Positions 24,101 through 31,300 of a stretch of DNA of 64,000 nucleotides are shown here, piece by piece. The stretch spans positions 3,132,251 through 3,196,250 of the forward strand of contig OX637351.1 in the NCBI GenBank assembly GCA_951799405.1, given 5' to 3'. Position 1 is the stretch's first letter; every line of letters starts with the position of its first letter. Source of the stretch: Agapetus fuscipes. Lineage: Eukaryota; Arthropoda; Insecta; Trichoptera; Glossosomatidae. The notes beneath the pieces were generated by a model. That model saw nothing but the letters and a program-made list of their open reading frames with translations. It was not told where the DNA came from and searched no databases. The position numbers and the translations under genes were made by a program.

Positions 24101-24300
24101 CGCAGTTGAAGGATTAAGCGAATTGCAGATCATTTTGGAAGTACTTGACTAATGTTGTTTTCCTTTTTCAGACCATCATATTCCTGGGCCAGATGGTGGC
24201 CTCCTTCATCCTCTCCTTCATCATCTCGTTGGCCTTTGAAGCGCCCGTAGTGACGATGCTCAAAATCCTCGCACCAAATAGAAGAAAGAAGCTCATGTAG
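6194..24300 (+). CDS. NRF-6-like membrane acyltransferase (acyltransferase-3 family), 5'-incomplete
   Basis: Multipass membrane protein of the nose-resistant-to-fluoxetine/NDG-4 type. In this family a luminal or extracellular NRF domain precedes an acyltransferase-3 (AT3) membrane domain; the substrate is unknown. Exons read from splice sites and phase: 6194-6324, 7259-7428, 11956-12113, 12628-12729, 14047-14308, 15019-15150, 15791-15956, 16721-16800, 19250-19475, 20439-20613, 23207-23349, 24172-24300 (stop TAG). All phases agree, giving at least 623 residues. The GLCLPGTCT motif in exon 7259-7428 marks the NRF domain. AT3 begins in exon 14047-14308 with IHGLRSISMAWVILGH, which holds the family's R-x10-H motif (R at 14151, H at 14184), then FSVDTFFC. 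The protein ends RRKKLM, a KKxx-type ER-retrieval signal. Donors after 14308 (GTTACA) and 19475 (GTTCAT) are weak. The first exons are not visible. Every exon aligns with the minus-strand paralogue. Confidence 0.88.
6482..6720 (+). repeat. long-TIR foldback MITE-D
   Basis: Ends GTGCTATTCTTAGCCATTTT and AAAATGTGAAGAATAACAC form terminal inverted repeats; inside is GACAAACTAATGATGC and its inverse. The other full copies are 16119-16362, 33002-33249 and 54681-54920. The central part is inverted in this copy relative to them. Confidence 0.75.
7581..7837 (-). mobile_element. RTE-like LINE 3' end, 5'-truncated copy
   Basis: Minus orientation, from the CTAATCTAATCTAATCTAAG tail complement to AAGTCAAGG. 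Lies in the NRF-6-like intron. Confidence 0.72.
7927..8160 (-). repeat. probable solo LTR-like repeat, second copy
   Basis: TGTTACGATTTTATTGGAAT start, then ATCAAACTGCAATTTATTTA, matching the 4688 copy. The minus strand has a TATA-like ACCTATATATTTG. Confidence 0.38.
8161..8864. other. no gene seen
   Basis: Intronic AT-rich DNA with a short CACACA tract near 8275. Nothing recognisable. Confidence 0.5.
8870..9122. repeat. near-perfect palindrome of a Penelope-like terminus
   Basis: Two arms of about 110 bp (8899-9008 and 9013-9122) are almost perfect inverse copies around a 4-nt loop TATC. Each arm holds a hammerhead-like motif (plus 9012-9051; minus 8970-9009). The arm sequence recurs singly at 22412-22520, and more distantly at 33905-34140. 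Assignment to Penelope-like elements rests on this motif layout. Confidence 0.6.
9130..9325 (-). mobile_element. RTE-like LINE 3' end, diverged copy
   Basis: Recognisable by TTCATGCCCACAAGCCGACA and the ATACTCACCTATTAACCAAG end. More mutated than the other copies. Confidence 0.5.
9520..9640 (+). repeat. foldback MITE-D' copy
   Basis: GGGCTGAAAGTCTCATCACC start, CGGCCATCTTGGATTGACAG and CTTCATAC at the end; same core as 1889-1998. Confidence 0.6.
9641..10636. other. no gene seen
   Basis: Intronic DNA. About 9970-10150 resembles the LTR-like repeats in base composition and a TATA-like TTATATAC, but the match is weak. Short ORFs here (for example 9806-10006 and 10363-10566) match nothing I recognise. 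Confidence 0.45.
10637..10795 (-). repeat. family F repeat fragment
   Basis: Inverse of the 3190-3365 segment; shares AATGGTCATTAGT, GTACAAAAAAACTCGG and TTCTAGAAAGGTGGCAGC with the 53460-53605 copy. Confidence 0.55.
11026..11120 (+). repeat. SINE-B fragment
   Basis: Internal SINE-B sequence: AAGACCGGTCACC, GGTCCATCCAGCCTTACAGC and GAGTCTTGCTTGAG. Confidence 0.6.
11128..11345 (+). repeat. SINE-A, diverged copy
   Basis: tRNA-derived head (GACAGGTCGGTTAGTGGAAT, then CATGCCGAGAGG), body ACCAGCCCTCTCGAGAGCTG, and CTTACCTGTGAAAAAAATAA. Confidence 0.6.
11353..11613 (+). mobile_element. RTE-like LINE 3' end copy
   Basis: TCCTTGACTGATAGGTTGG to a TTAGATTTAGATTTTAGATT tail. Confidence 0.72.
11614..11856 (+). 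repeat. SINE-A 3' pieces, rearranged
   Basis: Two overlapping 3' segments. Each has a CCTTC(G/T)GGGA(C/T)AACG block and GGCAAGAAGTT before a CTTAGT(A/T)G end. Confidence 0.55.
12150..12362 (-). pseudogene. L2/CR1-like LINE ORF2 C-terminal fragment
   Basis: Minus frame with RIHFKIGLLVFKTLRGTAPQ and YLINLVAP, the conserved block near the end of L2/CR1-type reverse transcriptases. 5'-truncated. Confidence 0.6.
12390..12595 (+). repeat. half of the 21552-type foldback MITE
   Basis: CCGTGGAAAGAGAATAATAA, CGACGTCTTCAGGAGGCGTG and GACCTTCGGTGATGCATTC all recur in 21552-21829. Confidence 0.55.
13111..13745 (+). mobile_element. RTE-like LINE 3' end split by a hAT insertion
   Basis: The copy reads 13111-13327 and resumes at 13706 (ACATATCTTTGCAACTTAG) to a TTAGATTAG tail. 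Joining the two halves across the duplicated CCTATGTA gives the normal repeat order. Confidence 0.75.
13328..13705 (+). mobile_element. hAT-like non-autonomous element
   Basis: 378 bp flanked by the 8-bp duplication CCTATGTA (13320-13327 and 13706-13713). It starts CAGTGCCAGTTTAAGGGGGG, a hAT-type end, with a GGCCCC-rich subterminal block. The right end is eroded (revcomp CATTTTAAGC). No transposase. Confidence 0.7.
14346..14425 (+). repeat. SINE-A tRNA-like head
   Basis: A box ATAGCTCAGTTGG and a degenerate B box GAGTTTGATTTCC. Only the 5' 80 bp is present. Confidence 0.6.
14455..14930 (+). mobile_element. RTE-like LINE 3' part, 5'-truncated
   Basis: Begins in the ORF2 end (MTLDEMKGVCKDRKEWR-like), passes through about 150 bp of UTR, then TTCCTTGACTAATAGG (14678) to the TTAGATTAGATTAGAT tail. 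Confidence 0.7.
15370..15612. repeat. SINE-A with inverted head
   Basis: 15372-15428 is the tRNA-like head on the minus strand (CTCACGGCATAGAATGCAAG), directly followed by the plus-strand body (TGAGAAATGATTTCCTG onward). A 5' inversion or two half copies. Confidence 0.55.
16119..16362 (+). repeat. long-TIR foldback MITE-D, complete
   Basis: GGGGCTATTCTTAGGCATTT start and AAATGTCTAAGAATAGCCCC end; interior GACAAACTAATGATGC and its inverse. Inserted in the LINE fragment at 16363-16650. Confidence 0.8.
16363..16650 (-). pseudogene. L2/CR1-like LINE ORF2 C-terminal fragment
   Basis: Minus frame with ERVVYRVCLMVYKAINGLAP, PFLTDMISP and FRDRTFRVASPVEWSRLP, typical of the end of L2/CR1 ORF2. It ends where MITE-D begins. 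Confidence 0.75.
16801..17068. other. 5' part of NRF-6-like intron; nothing recognised
   Basis: Starts with the donor GTATCCATAT, which resembles a U12-type 5' splice site. Otherwise plain AT-rich DNA. Confidence 0.4.
17069..17152 (+). repeat. RTE-like LINE tail fragments
   Basis: TTTGCAACTTAGATTATAGA occurs, then a second partial tail (ATATCTTTGCAACTTAG). Remnants only. Confidence 0.5.
17515..17678 (+). ncRNA. U1: U1 spliceosomal snRNA
   Basis: A full-length U1 snRNA of about 164 nt, the RNA that pairs with major-class 5' splice sites. It starts with the splice-site-pairing sequence ATACTTACCTG. Stem-loop I carries GATCAATAAG, the U1-70K loop with small changes from the fly form as I recall it. 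Stem-loop II carries ATTGCACTTCGG, the U1A-binding loop. The Sm site AATTTTTGG is at 17639-17647, followed by the terminal stem-loop closed by CGGGAC and GTCCCG. It lies on the sense strand in the NRF-6-like intron 16801-19249. No host-independent promoter (PSE) was identified with confidence. All protein-binding loops are intact, so it looks functional, but snRNA pseudogenes are common in animals. Confidence 0.92.
17931..18843 (-). mobile_element. RTE-like LINE 3' end split by another LINE
   Basis: Minus copy in two parts, 17931-18036 and 18697-18843, meeting at the duplicated target ACATGCCTCATGTGAG. It continues upstream in UTR sequence to about 18930. Confidence 0.78.
18037..18696 (+). 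mobile_element. internally deleted non-LTR retrotransposon with 16-bp TSD and poly(A)
   Basis: About 660 bp between perfect 16-bp direct repeats ACATGCCTCATGTGAG (18021-18036 and 18697-18712), ending in a long A run (18674-18696). The 5' end encodes a CX2CX4HX4C knuckle (CGKCAGSHLTENC), that is, the end of ORF1. Near 18330-18410 a frame reads NVDIMAIQEPYL, the start of the ORF2 endonuclease. The rest of ORF2 is gone and a 3' UTR follows. I- or jockey-type by motif. Confidence 0.82.
19615..20296 (+). mobile_element. hAT-like element carrying a SINE-A
   Basis: Terminal inverted repeats CACGGCCGTAGCTAG and (reverse) CAGGGCTGTAGCTAG, flanked by the 8-bp duplication GGTCTTGC (19607-19614 and 20297-20304). 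SINE-A is inserted at 19724-20070. No transposase. Confidence 0.75.
19724..20070 (+). mobile_element. SINE-A, full-length, nested in hAT
   Basis: tRNA-derived head with A box ATAGCTCAGGTGGTAGAG and B box GGTTCGAATCCC, body with CCTTCACAAGAAATGAGTAC and CTTCAACTGAAGTGGTTGGC, then CCCCTTCGGGGATAACGCGG and the 3' end TAGCTTAGTTGCG plus a T run. Confidence 0.85.
20616..20940 (-). mobile_element. SINE-B, full-length
   Basis: Minus strand: tRNA-like head GGACCGGTCCGTAGTCCAGT, internal GACCGGTCATTAAGGTCC, CTAGAGTCTCTAGAATCTAG, then an A-rich tail (T run at 20617). Confidence 0.8.
20994..21125. repeat. foldback element
   Basis: ATGCTGGAGAGATTTTTTCC and GTCTATGGGAGCTG pair with CAGCTCCCATAGAC and its outer continuation ATCTCTCCAGCAT. 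A related end is at 60555-60605. Confidence 0.6.
21215..21338. repeat. palindromic foldback, 51-bp arms
   Basis: ATTAATGATAAAGGAAAAAC through GTGAGTATATTTT is mirrored after a spacer of about 22 nt. Arms are essentially perfect. Confidence 0.75.
21552..21829. repeat. foldback MITE with ~75-bp inverted ends
   Basis: GGATGTTACTGACCGTGGAA and TTCCACGGCCAGTAACATCC at the ends; CGTCTTCAGAAGGCGTGTGT mirrored inside. A half copy is at 12390-12595. Confidence 0.75.
22412..22520 (+). repeat. Penelope-like terminus fragment
   Basis: CCTCTTGATAATGACGTGAA onward matches one arm of the 8899-9122 palindrome, including the hammerhead-like core. Confidence 0.5.
22521..23206. other. NRF-6-like intron, nothing recognised
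   Basis: AT-rich. The ORF 22717-22944 has no recognisable domain. Confidence 0.5.
23449..23699 (-). mobile_element. RTE-like LINE 3' end, old copy
   Basis: GTTGCAAAGATTTATTGACA to ATTACTCAAGGA. Clearly diverged. Confidence 0.55.
23700..24171. other. last NRF-6-like intron, nothing recognised
   Basis: Plain intron sequence ending TCCTTTTTCAG before the terminal exon. Confidence 0.5.
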
Positions 24301-24483
24301 ATATGTTAATATTGCTAGCTTAAATAAGTACACTGTAAAATATTAGTTTTAAATTAGTGATATTGTTATTTTTATATTTTGTCATAGCGACATATCAGAA
24401 GGAAGAAAAAGATAAAGAGAAGCAATCCCATTTACCTTATCAAGGCTGGAAGTCTCATCACCACGGTAGTTCTTACCTACCGC

Positions 24484-24750
24484 AAAAAAAAAACGCAACT
24501 AAGCTATACATATAATGTAACTTCTTGCCTGCGTTTCTCCGAAGGGGTCGCATGTGGTGCTTCGGGACCTATTTATTTTACAGGTAAGGGGCCGGCCTCA
24601 CACCAACCACTTTCAGTTGAAGTGGGGGTTTCCCAGCTCCCGGGAGGGGGCTGGTTCTCATTTCTTGTGAAAGCTGAGTAAATCTTTGAGATCGAACCCT
24701 TGCTCTCGGCATGGAATGCAAGCATTCTACCAATTGAGCTATCGACCTTT
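24484..24750 (-). mobile_element. SINE-A, minus strand
   Basis: 3' end (GCAACTAAGC complement) at 24495, head at 24750 (GAGCTATCGACC). Body TTTCAGTTGAAGTGGGGGTT. Confidence 0.8.
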
Positions 24751-24756
24751 TTACGA

Positions 24757-24993
24757 GGTTGATCGTCGTCGCTACAAAGCGCCAATTCTCAAGCAAGACC
24801 CAGTTGCTGTAAGGCTGGATAAACCTTTAATGACCGGTCATTGGTAAAGGTTTTATGAATTGTTCAACCCAGCGAAGAGCAAATTTGAAAATATAAGTAA
24901 ATGGTATATTTTTTGTGCTCCGCCGGGAATCGAACCCACAATCTTCCCATTCAGAGTCCGAAGAGTTACCACTGAACTACGGACCGGTCATCG
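24757..24993 (-). mobile_element. SINE-B, minus strand, 3'-truncated
   Basis: Head ACTACGGACCGGTCAT at 24993; ends near 24757 without the A tail. Confidence 0.72.
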
Positions 24994-25117
24994 GTAATAT
25001 TTGTATGAAGACTAATCAGCTGTTCACTTGCAGCCATCTTGGATTGACAGATCTTCATACAAATATTACCGATATTCGGTAGGTAAAAATTACCGTGGTG
25101 ATGAGACTTCCAGCCCA

Positions 25118-25522
25118 GCACCCTTACAATCAGAGTCACAAGTTTTCGCTTACGTAAAAATATATGCTTAAGTTTAGCTCCAATGAAAGTTTCCGACATA
25201 AAAGAAAATATAGCATTGAAATTGTGTTTTTGGGGTATTGACCATGGTCCAGTACTTTTTCTCCTTTTCCGAGCTCTTCTGTTTACAAAGCGGGCGTAGC
25301 CTGAATACTTGGTTCAAAAAGGTTCATAGCATTTAGCAATGGCAACCACGTTCTATTCAGTTTTCAACCGTCTCCTTTTCTTTGAAAATACTTTGTTTTG
25401 TAAATTTTTGGCTAGAATTTTAGCAACAATTGAAAAGAATATCATGGTTTTCTTAAGCCTAAAGGCATCCTATATTATTGTTTGTCATTACAAGTGAAGG
25501 AATTACAAGTGTAACTGTTGCA
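25118..25522. other. intergenic, nothing recognised
   Basis: Between the convergent NRF-6-like genes. No gene-like signal. Confidence 0.5.
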
Positions 25523-25523
25523 C

Positions 25524-25772
25524 CAACCTCCAATTAATATTTGATTGACACATCAAATTTGATTACTTGATTCTGGTAAGGAACTCGGTTGAATATTTCT
25601 CGGAAGTGTGTTATTACAATCTGTTCAAATTCCATCATATTATTATATGATGGAATTTGAACAGAGAAGATGATGTACATCAGGTGATTTACGTATATGC
25701 AACCAAACTTTTGATTTTATATGAGAAATCACACTTAATTTTGATTGTTGTCTAATTGGAGTTTGGTGCAAG
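25524..25772. repeat. foldback MITE
   Basis: TTGCACCAACCTCCAATTAA and the inverse CTAATTGGAGTTTGGTGCAA at the ends. A 20-bp-arm hairpin (TTCAAATTCCATCATAT...) sits near its centre, 25621-25664. Confidence 0.6.
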
Positions 25773-25784
25773 AGGCCCTAAGGA

Positions 25785-25862
25785 ATTGTGGCTTGCATTA
25801 CTAAGCTTTAGCTTGCAAGCGCTTGCATTACGGAGCGTTTGCTTGCAAGCGCTTGCCAAGCA
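25785..25862. repeat. short tandem repeat, ~30-bp unit
   Basis: GCTTGCATTACTAAGC / GCTTGCATTACGGAGC units, each followed by GCTTGCAAGC. Confidence 0.5.
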
Positions 25863-26489
25863 GAGAGAGTGTAGGAGTGGTTTGTAATCCTAGAAGGTAT
25901 GCGTTGTAGAAATACTCTTTATTTGATATTATTAATTAAGATTTGTAAATATATTTCTTTTGTTACATTTTCATTTTTGTTACTAAATTTGAATATATCT
26001 AAGAACCATCTTATGTATTCAATTTCCATTTTGTTATTCTATTTAAAAAAATGGAATAAGTCAGCATTTGCTAAAAATAAAGTATGTACACTTTACACTT
26101 GTTCATTGTTCATGTCATTTGAAGAATATCTATGTAACTTCAAGGCAAGATGTATTTACTAGGTGTATAAACTTGTACAAGGCACGATGGCGAAGCTTGA
26201 TTGTCTGAATGTCCCACAACACCTTCTCTCAGGGTCAGTCTCCCTTCCACTGACCCACGCCGTGTATTTCCATCCCATCCGGGGATGTGTCACAGGACTC
26301 GCATGCAGAAGTTATGTGAGATGCGAGTAGCAGAAGGCCCTCCCGTGAAGCTACACTTTCCCAAGTGTTTACACAAAGCAAAGGAGGCTCAGAAATCACT
26401 GAAAGATAATAGCCGTGAGGGTTTAGGGCTCGATGATTTTAAATTTACAAACAAAAATGCAAAGTGATTCTGAGCATCTTAACATAATT

Positions 26490-26790
26490 CGAGATGCTAC
26501 TACTGAGACTGTTCGGGAGGTGCTCTCCTGACTAAGTGGCCAACCACCATAGAGGCGGAAAAGAATAGAGAAAATAGAAAGAATGTCGGTCTAATTAGAC
26601 CGACGAGTTCTCGCCATAGCTGGCACAAAACTTTGAAAAAGCCCAAAGTTGGATTTGTTGGCCACAAAGTCCGCGTATCCGATCGGGCCGATGCCCGGTC
26701 TGACAGCGTTGAAGAGCGCCTCACGACCAGGCAGCAAGGCTTCGCAGTCCCACAGGACATGTCGCACGTCCTGCATGTCCCACAGTCATT
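26490..26790 (-). pseudogene. LINE ORF2 C-terminal fragment
   Basis: Minus frame MQDVRHVLWDCEALLPGREA resembles the zinc-finger-like DHVLWDC end of R1/jockey-type ORF2. Broken by frameshift. Confidence 0.5.
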
Positions 26791-26799
26791 ATTCGTTAC

Positions 26800-27140
26800 T
26801 TACAAAACAACTTGGGCGAATGTAAAAGTATTCCTTGAAAGTTGGTACTATTGCGAATAATAATAGCTGCCGAACCAGTCTGAACATAGCTAGAGTTGAC
26901 AGATAACACGCATTATAAATATTATGATCGCTTAAATTGACGAGTTTTAAAGGAAAAAGGTGTTATTTAAAGACATTATGGCGTGTGTTATAATTGGGTG
27001 TGGAAACACAAAATGGATTTGGACAAAATGGCCTTATTTTGTATGACTACACCACTGCAACGTTTGACAGGACTGAGACAAATGTGGGCTATAGTATGTA
27101 TCAATGCAGTAGGTTAGTTTCTGCTCCTCTATGTTATTAC
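26800..27140 (-). repeat. family F repeat
   Basis: Inverse of 3010-3345: TACACCACTGCAACGTTTGA, AATTGGGTGTGGAAACAC and ACTTGGGCGAATGTAAAA. Confidence 0.6.
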
Positions 27141-27199
27141 GCAATGCTAGCGTCCCCAGCAGAGGGACAGTCGGGCAATCAACCTAAACTGTCAGTTTA

Positions 27200-27560
27200 C
27201 ACACCATATTAGTATATCCACCTTGCTTCAACCTATACTGGAAAATATATACCTACATATAGAAATAATTAAGTTACTTTTAATATCTTTTTAATTTTAT
27301 GTTTACCAAAAAACAGTGCATTTTTTGTGAATATTACTTTTAAAATAAAATAAATAAATAAAACATTTTTAAAGTTTAACCTAGCAAAGTAAAGAAGTAT
27401 TGTAATAAAATGGTTTTTTTTTGCAATGGCAAGCTTGATGAGTTCATCCATGCTCTCCACATGACAAAGTTGTCTCCTGAGGATGTTGGTTATGATACAA
27501 ATGAGACGTCGAGAATAAAGTATTGTTTTTAGAATTTAACGATTTGTTTAATATGAGGAT
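27200..27560. other. intergenic, nothing recognised
   Basis: AT-rich with no repeat match found. Confidence 0.45.
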
Positions 27561-27563
27561 TTA

Positions 27564-27762
27564 TAATCCAATCTAAGCTGCAAATATATGTAACATTAAA
27601 AATTCACATTATATGCATTTTCACAAGCAGACAGGTATAAGTTCGCGCTTTAACATGCTGCATGTGGACCTACAATATAAAAACCCGAATTTCAAATGAA
27701 CATACACCCTGCAACTCTTGCCGACCTTCCCTGAAACAGGGGTGACATTGGCAAAGTGAACC
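27564..27762 (-). mobile_element. RTE-like LINE 3' end copy
   Basis: ATCCAATCTAAGCTGCAAAT to GGCAAAGTGAACC. Lacks the outer 60 bp of the unit. Confidence 0.7.
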
Positions 27763-28389
27763 TAAATTTTCTTTTATTTGATAATACAAAATCAAAATAT
27801 CTTAAATAAGATTTTTTCAACGGACTCGGCAAATTTAATTGGGGACACAAAATGTGATGTCATTCAGCCGGGTTGCTAGGGAAAAGACAAATATTTTTTT
27901 AATTGTTTGCAAAGTACCGTAGACCCATAGAAGTGTGCTGTTTTTCCGCTGAGAAAAAAAACTGAATTCAAAATTGTGTTGAGCCATAGAATGCTGATGA
28001 CTCTATCTGAGTGCTATAAAATATGAGAAATACAACATGGTGTTTTTGGTTTTCTTAAAACTAAAATGACTTAAATTAGGTACATTTTGTGGTTAAAACT
28101 AGTTAAAAATATTGCACGATTCACAGGTAAAATACAAAAGAGTCAAATTCAATACAGGCGATCCCGAACAATATTAGATCACTTGCGGTGAATTGATTCA
28201 ATAGTATTATTTGAGGTACATATTGACGTTAAAATGATACAAATGTAGCAGGGTTACTTAACTAGTGGCCAGTAAGAGCCATGCGCCTTCAGGCTATCAT
28301 CCGGGAACAAATCTTTTATCTTGTGTAATCCACAGTAGGTATTCAAAATACTATAATGTTTGTGAAAGTTTACTTTAACTGGAGTGGCT
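27763..28389. other. 3' flank of the minus-strand NRF-6-like gene
   Basis: Includes its 3' UTR. No canonical AATAAA was placed with confidence. No other feature. Confidence 0.4.
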
Positions 28390-31300
28390 TCAATCAGGGG
28401 ATATCCTCATGGGATGCACAAGCCTCAGCAGAGAGACCACGGGAGCTTCAAACATCAGCGATACAGCCAGGGCCAGGGTGAAGGACAGGATCACAAAGCC
28501 CAGGAAGTATATCACCTAGAAAGTAAACAAGTATTGTTATGAGGTTACTGGGTTCTCTTTCAATAAACCTGCAATTATTTATTTAAAAAATATATATTTT
28601 ATACACCCTTTCAACTTCTCCGCTCAATGTTTTAATTGAAACTCTCTGCTGCTACCTCATTGCAGTCCCTTTATATAGGTACAACAGCGATCTTTCTTGC
28701 ATATATTCCAGATTATTCGATCTCTGTTCTAGATTACGCTAGACCAGTGATTCCCTAATATGGTGCGCATACCACCAGTTCGGGAGCTGGGTAACTCCCA
28801 TTTCAACTGAAGTGGTTGGCGTGAGGCCGTCCTCTTACCTGTAAAAAGAAATAGCTTCCATTCGCCACATGCGAAACCCTTCAGGGATAGCTTAGTTGCT
28901 TTTTTAGTTGCGTTACACAACTGCAACGTTTGACAGGACTGAGACAAATGTGGTCGATTGTATGTATCAATGCAGTAAGTTAGTTTCTTCTCCTCTGGTT
29001 ACTATACTCAACGGGCTGCGTGTTTGACATGCCTGATCTTAGTCCTACAACTTCTTGAAGGCACATGATTGGGATTTGTTGGACTCACCATGATCTCAGC
29101 AGAGATGTGCAGCACCGCACCGTTGGATAGGAAGACCATCTTCAGCAGGAGAGGATGCAGCAAGTACACACAGTAGCTGAGCCTGCTCAGGGGGTATAGG
29201 TGGCGATACGACAGCAAGTTGTTCACTGCACCTGAATGCAGAAAAGAGAACAATGAATCCTCAGTCGCTTGCAGCCTTTTGGGCGTCTTCGTTCAGCCGC
29301 AATATTCTGAAAAATTACCGGATTTCATATTGCTATTTCCCTCATTCCCTTATTTTCTAGGAGGCGTCTTTCCACATTAACTTATTTAAATATATAGTTG
29401 GATAGTTTTTATCTTTTGGACGCCATTTAGTGGTTCCAGCCACCCCATGGGCGCCCATCCTTCACTTGCTTCATGGAAAACATGAACGTCTTCAACTCCT
29501 TTTTGAAACGTTCTGCACTGGTCTCCGTCCTCAGCTTCAGAGGCGCCAGAGACATTGTTTTGTACTATAATAAGGAATGAAAATTACGCCAAAACGCCAC
29601 TTAGTCAAAATTGTGGAATACACCACTATTGCCCTGATAGCCTCAAATACAATTAGTCTTCCCAACTAACACCAGCTTGTTAAAATTGTATAGGGATTGA
29701 ATGAAGAACGAGACAGACTCTTGGCTAGGATAGTAACAGTTTTTTTGGATAGTAACAGTTTTTTTGATTGCAAGAAAAACTAATGGGGAAGTCAAAGCAA
29801 CTGTCATCAAACGAACCAAGCTTGTGGTGGCAGGTTTAAGAAATATGTTGTTACCTCCGTATCCTGAGACGCAGGCCACTAAGATCCAGGAGACGGCCAG
29901 GCCCCAGGCTGTGTGGGAGAGAGCGGCAAAAGCGGCAGAGCCATACAGACCTAGATCTGTCTTATGGAGCCCGTAAATTATACACAGCATGGTGGCTAGG
30001 GATATGATCCATAGCATGGTGGAAGTCATCTGAAAACACAACAAAGTACATTGGAACCTATCTTAAATGAGCACCTTTCATAACAAGTAATTTGCATAAC
30101 GAGCAAAAACAAAAGAAAAATTTGCTCCCTTAACAAGCGACATTTTGCATAACAAGCTTATGAGAGCTTATGGAGTTGGATTGTATTTCAAAGCAAGAAG
30201 TTATGAAGAAGAGTTTGTTAGTGGAGGAAGAGGAAGTAGCAGAGCAATTATTATTATAGCAATAAGAGAAATGCTGCAAGCATAGGAAACTGTTTCATCG
30301 TTCATTGAGAAGCATCATCCTAAGAGCCCATTCCCACTTGTCAGGTGTCGGATCCGTATATTAATCGGAGGATCCAGTGGCAGAACATTTCGGACAAAAT
30401 CGGTTTCCGACAAGTGTGAATAGCTCCATACATAATGTTCTACCACTGGAACCTCCAATTAATATACGGATCCGACACCCGACAAGTGGGAACGGGCTCT
30501 AATAAGGAGGCGGCTATGCGTGCTACAAATTTATTCAATGATAACGCTGTGTCACATCGTCATTTGATCAGTCACTTGAGATGGAAGGCTAGGATTATTG
30601 AATAAGCTCACTTTTGACAGCAGCAGACAACAGTTGGTCTTGCTCAGGAACCAGCCGGTGAAGAGTCCAGTCAGATATGGTCCTACTCTTGTCCACGGCT
30701 TGTCATACAAGTCATCATAATGCGCCAACGGATTCTCCACACTGAAATAATTACACTAACTAGCACGTGAAGGTATACACAAACAATGCAGGGCTGGAAG
30801 TCTCATCACCACGGTAATTCTTACCTACCGCAAAAAACACAACTAAGCTACACATATAGTGTAGCTTCTTGCCGTGTTATCCCCGAAGGGTTTCGCATGT
30901 AGGGAGTGGAAACTATTATTTTTTACAGGTAAGGGGGCCGACCTTACGCCAACCACTTCAGTTGAAGTGGGGGTTTCCCAGCTCCCGACTCTGGTACTCA
31001 TTTCTTGTGAAGGCTGAGTAAAACCTTGCCGGTATTTTATTTTGGGTTTTGAAATAAACACCGAAACTGGAAATCATTTCTGACACCCTCGCCTTGGTGG
31101 GAATCGAACACTTCATGGCATGGAATGCAAGCACTCTACCAACTGAGCTATCGACCGGCTTGGCCTTCCAAATGTTGCACCAACGAGGTACTGGAGACAT
31201 TTAATGTGCTGTGCAGTTCCTTCCAAGAACCCAATGCTATTAGAATTAAATAGTGTACCTCGGTGTATATCCTGTTTTGACAGCCACCATTGCCGTGACG

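Larger units (their letters stand above)
24441..25117. repeat. MITE-D' split by SINE-A and SINE-B
   Basis: GGCTGGAAGTCTCATCACCA to CTTACCTACCG (24441-24483), then two SINEs, then CGGTAATATTTGTATGAAGA to GATGAGACTTCCAGCCCAGC (about 24990-25117). Together these form one complete foldback. Confidence 0.65.

Noticed and set aside
26186..26467. ORF beginning near 26186/26201
   Set aside because: No recognisable family, two frames compete, and it abuts LINE debris; not supported as a gene.
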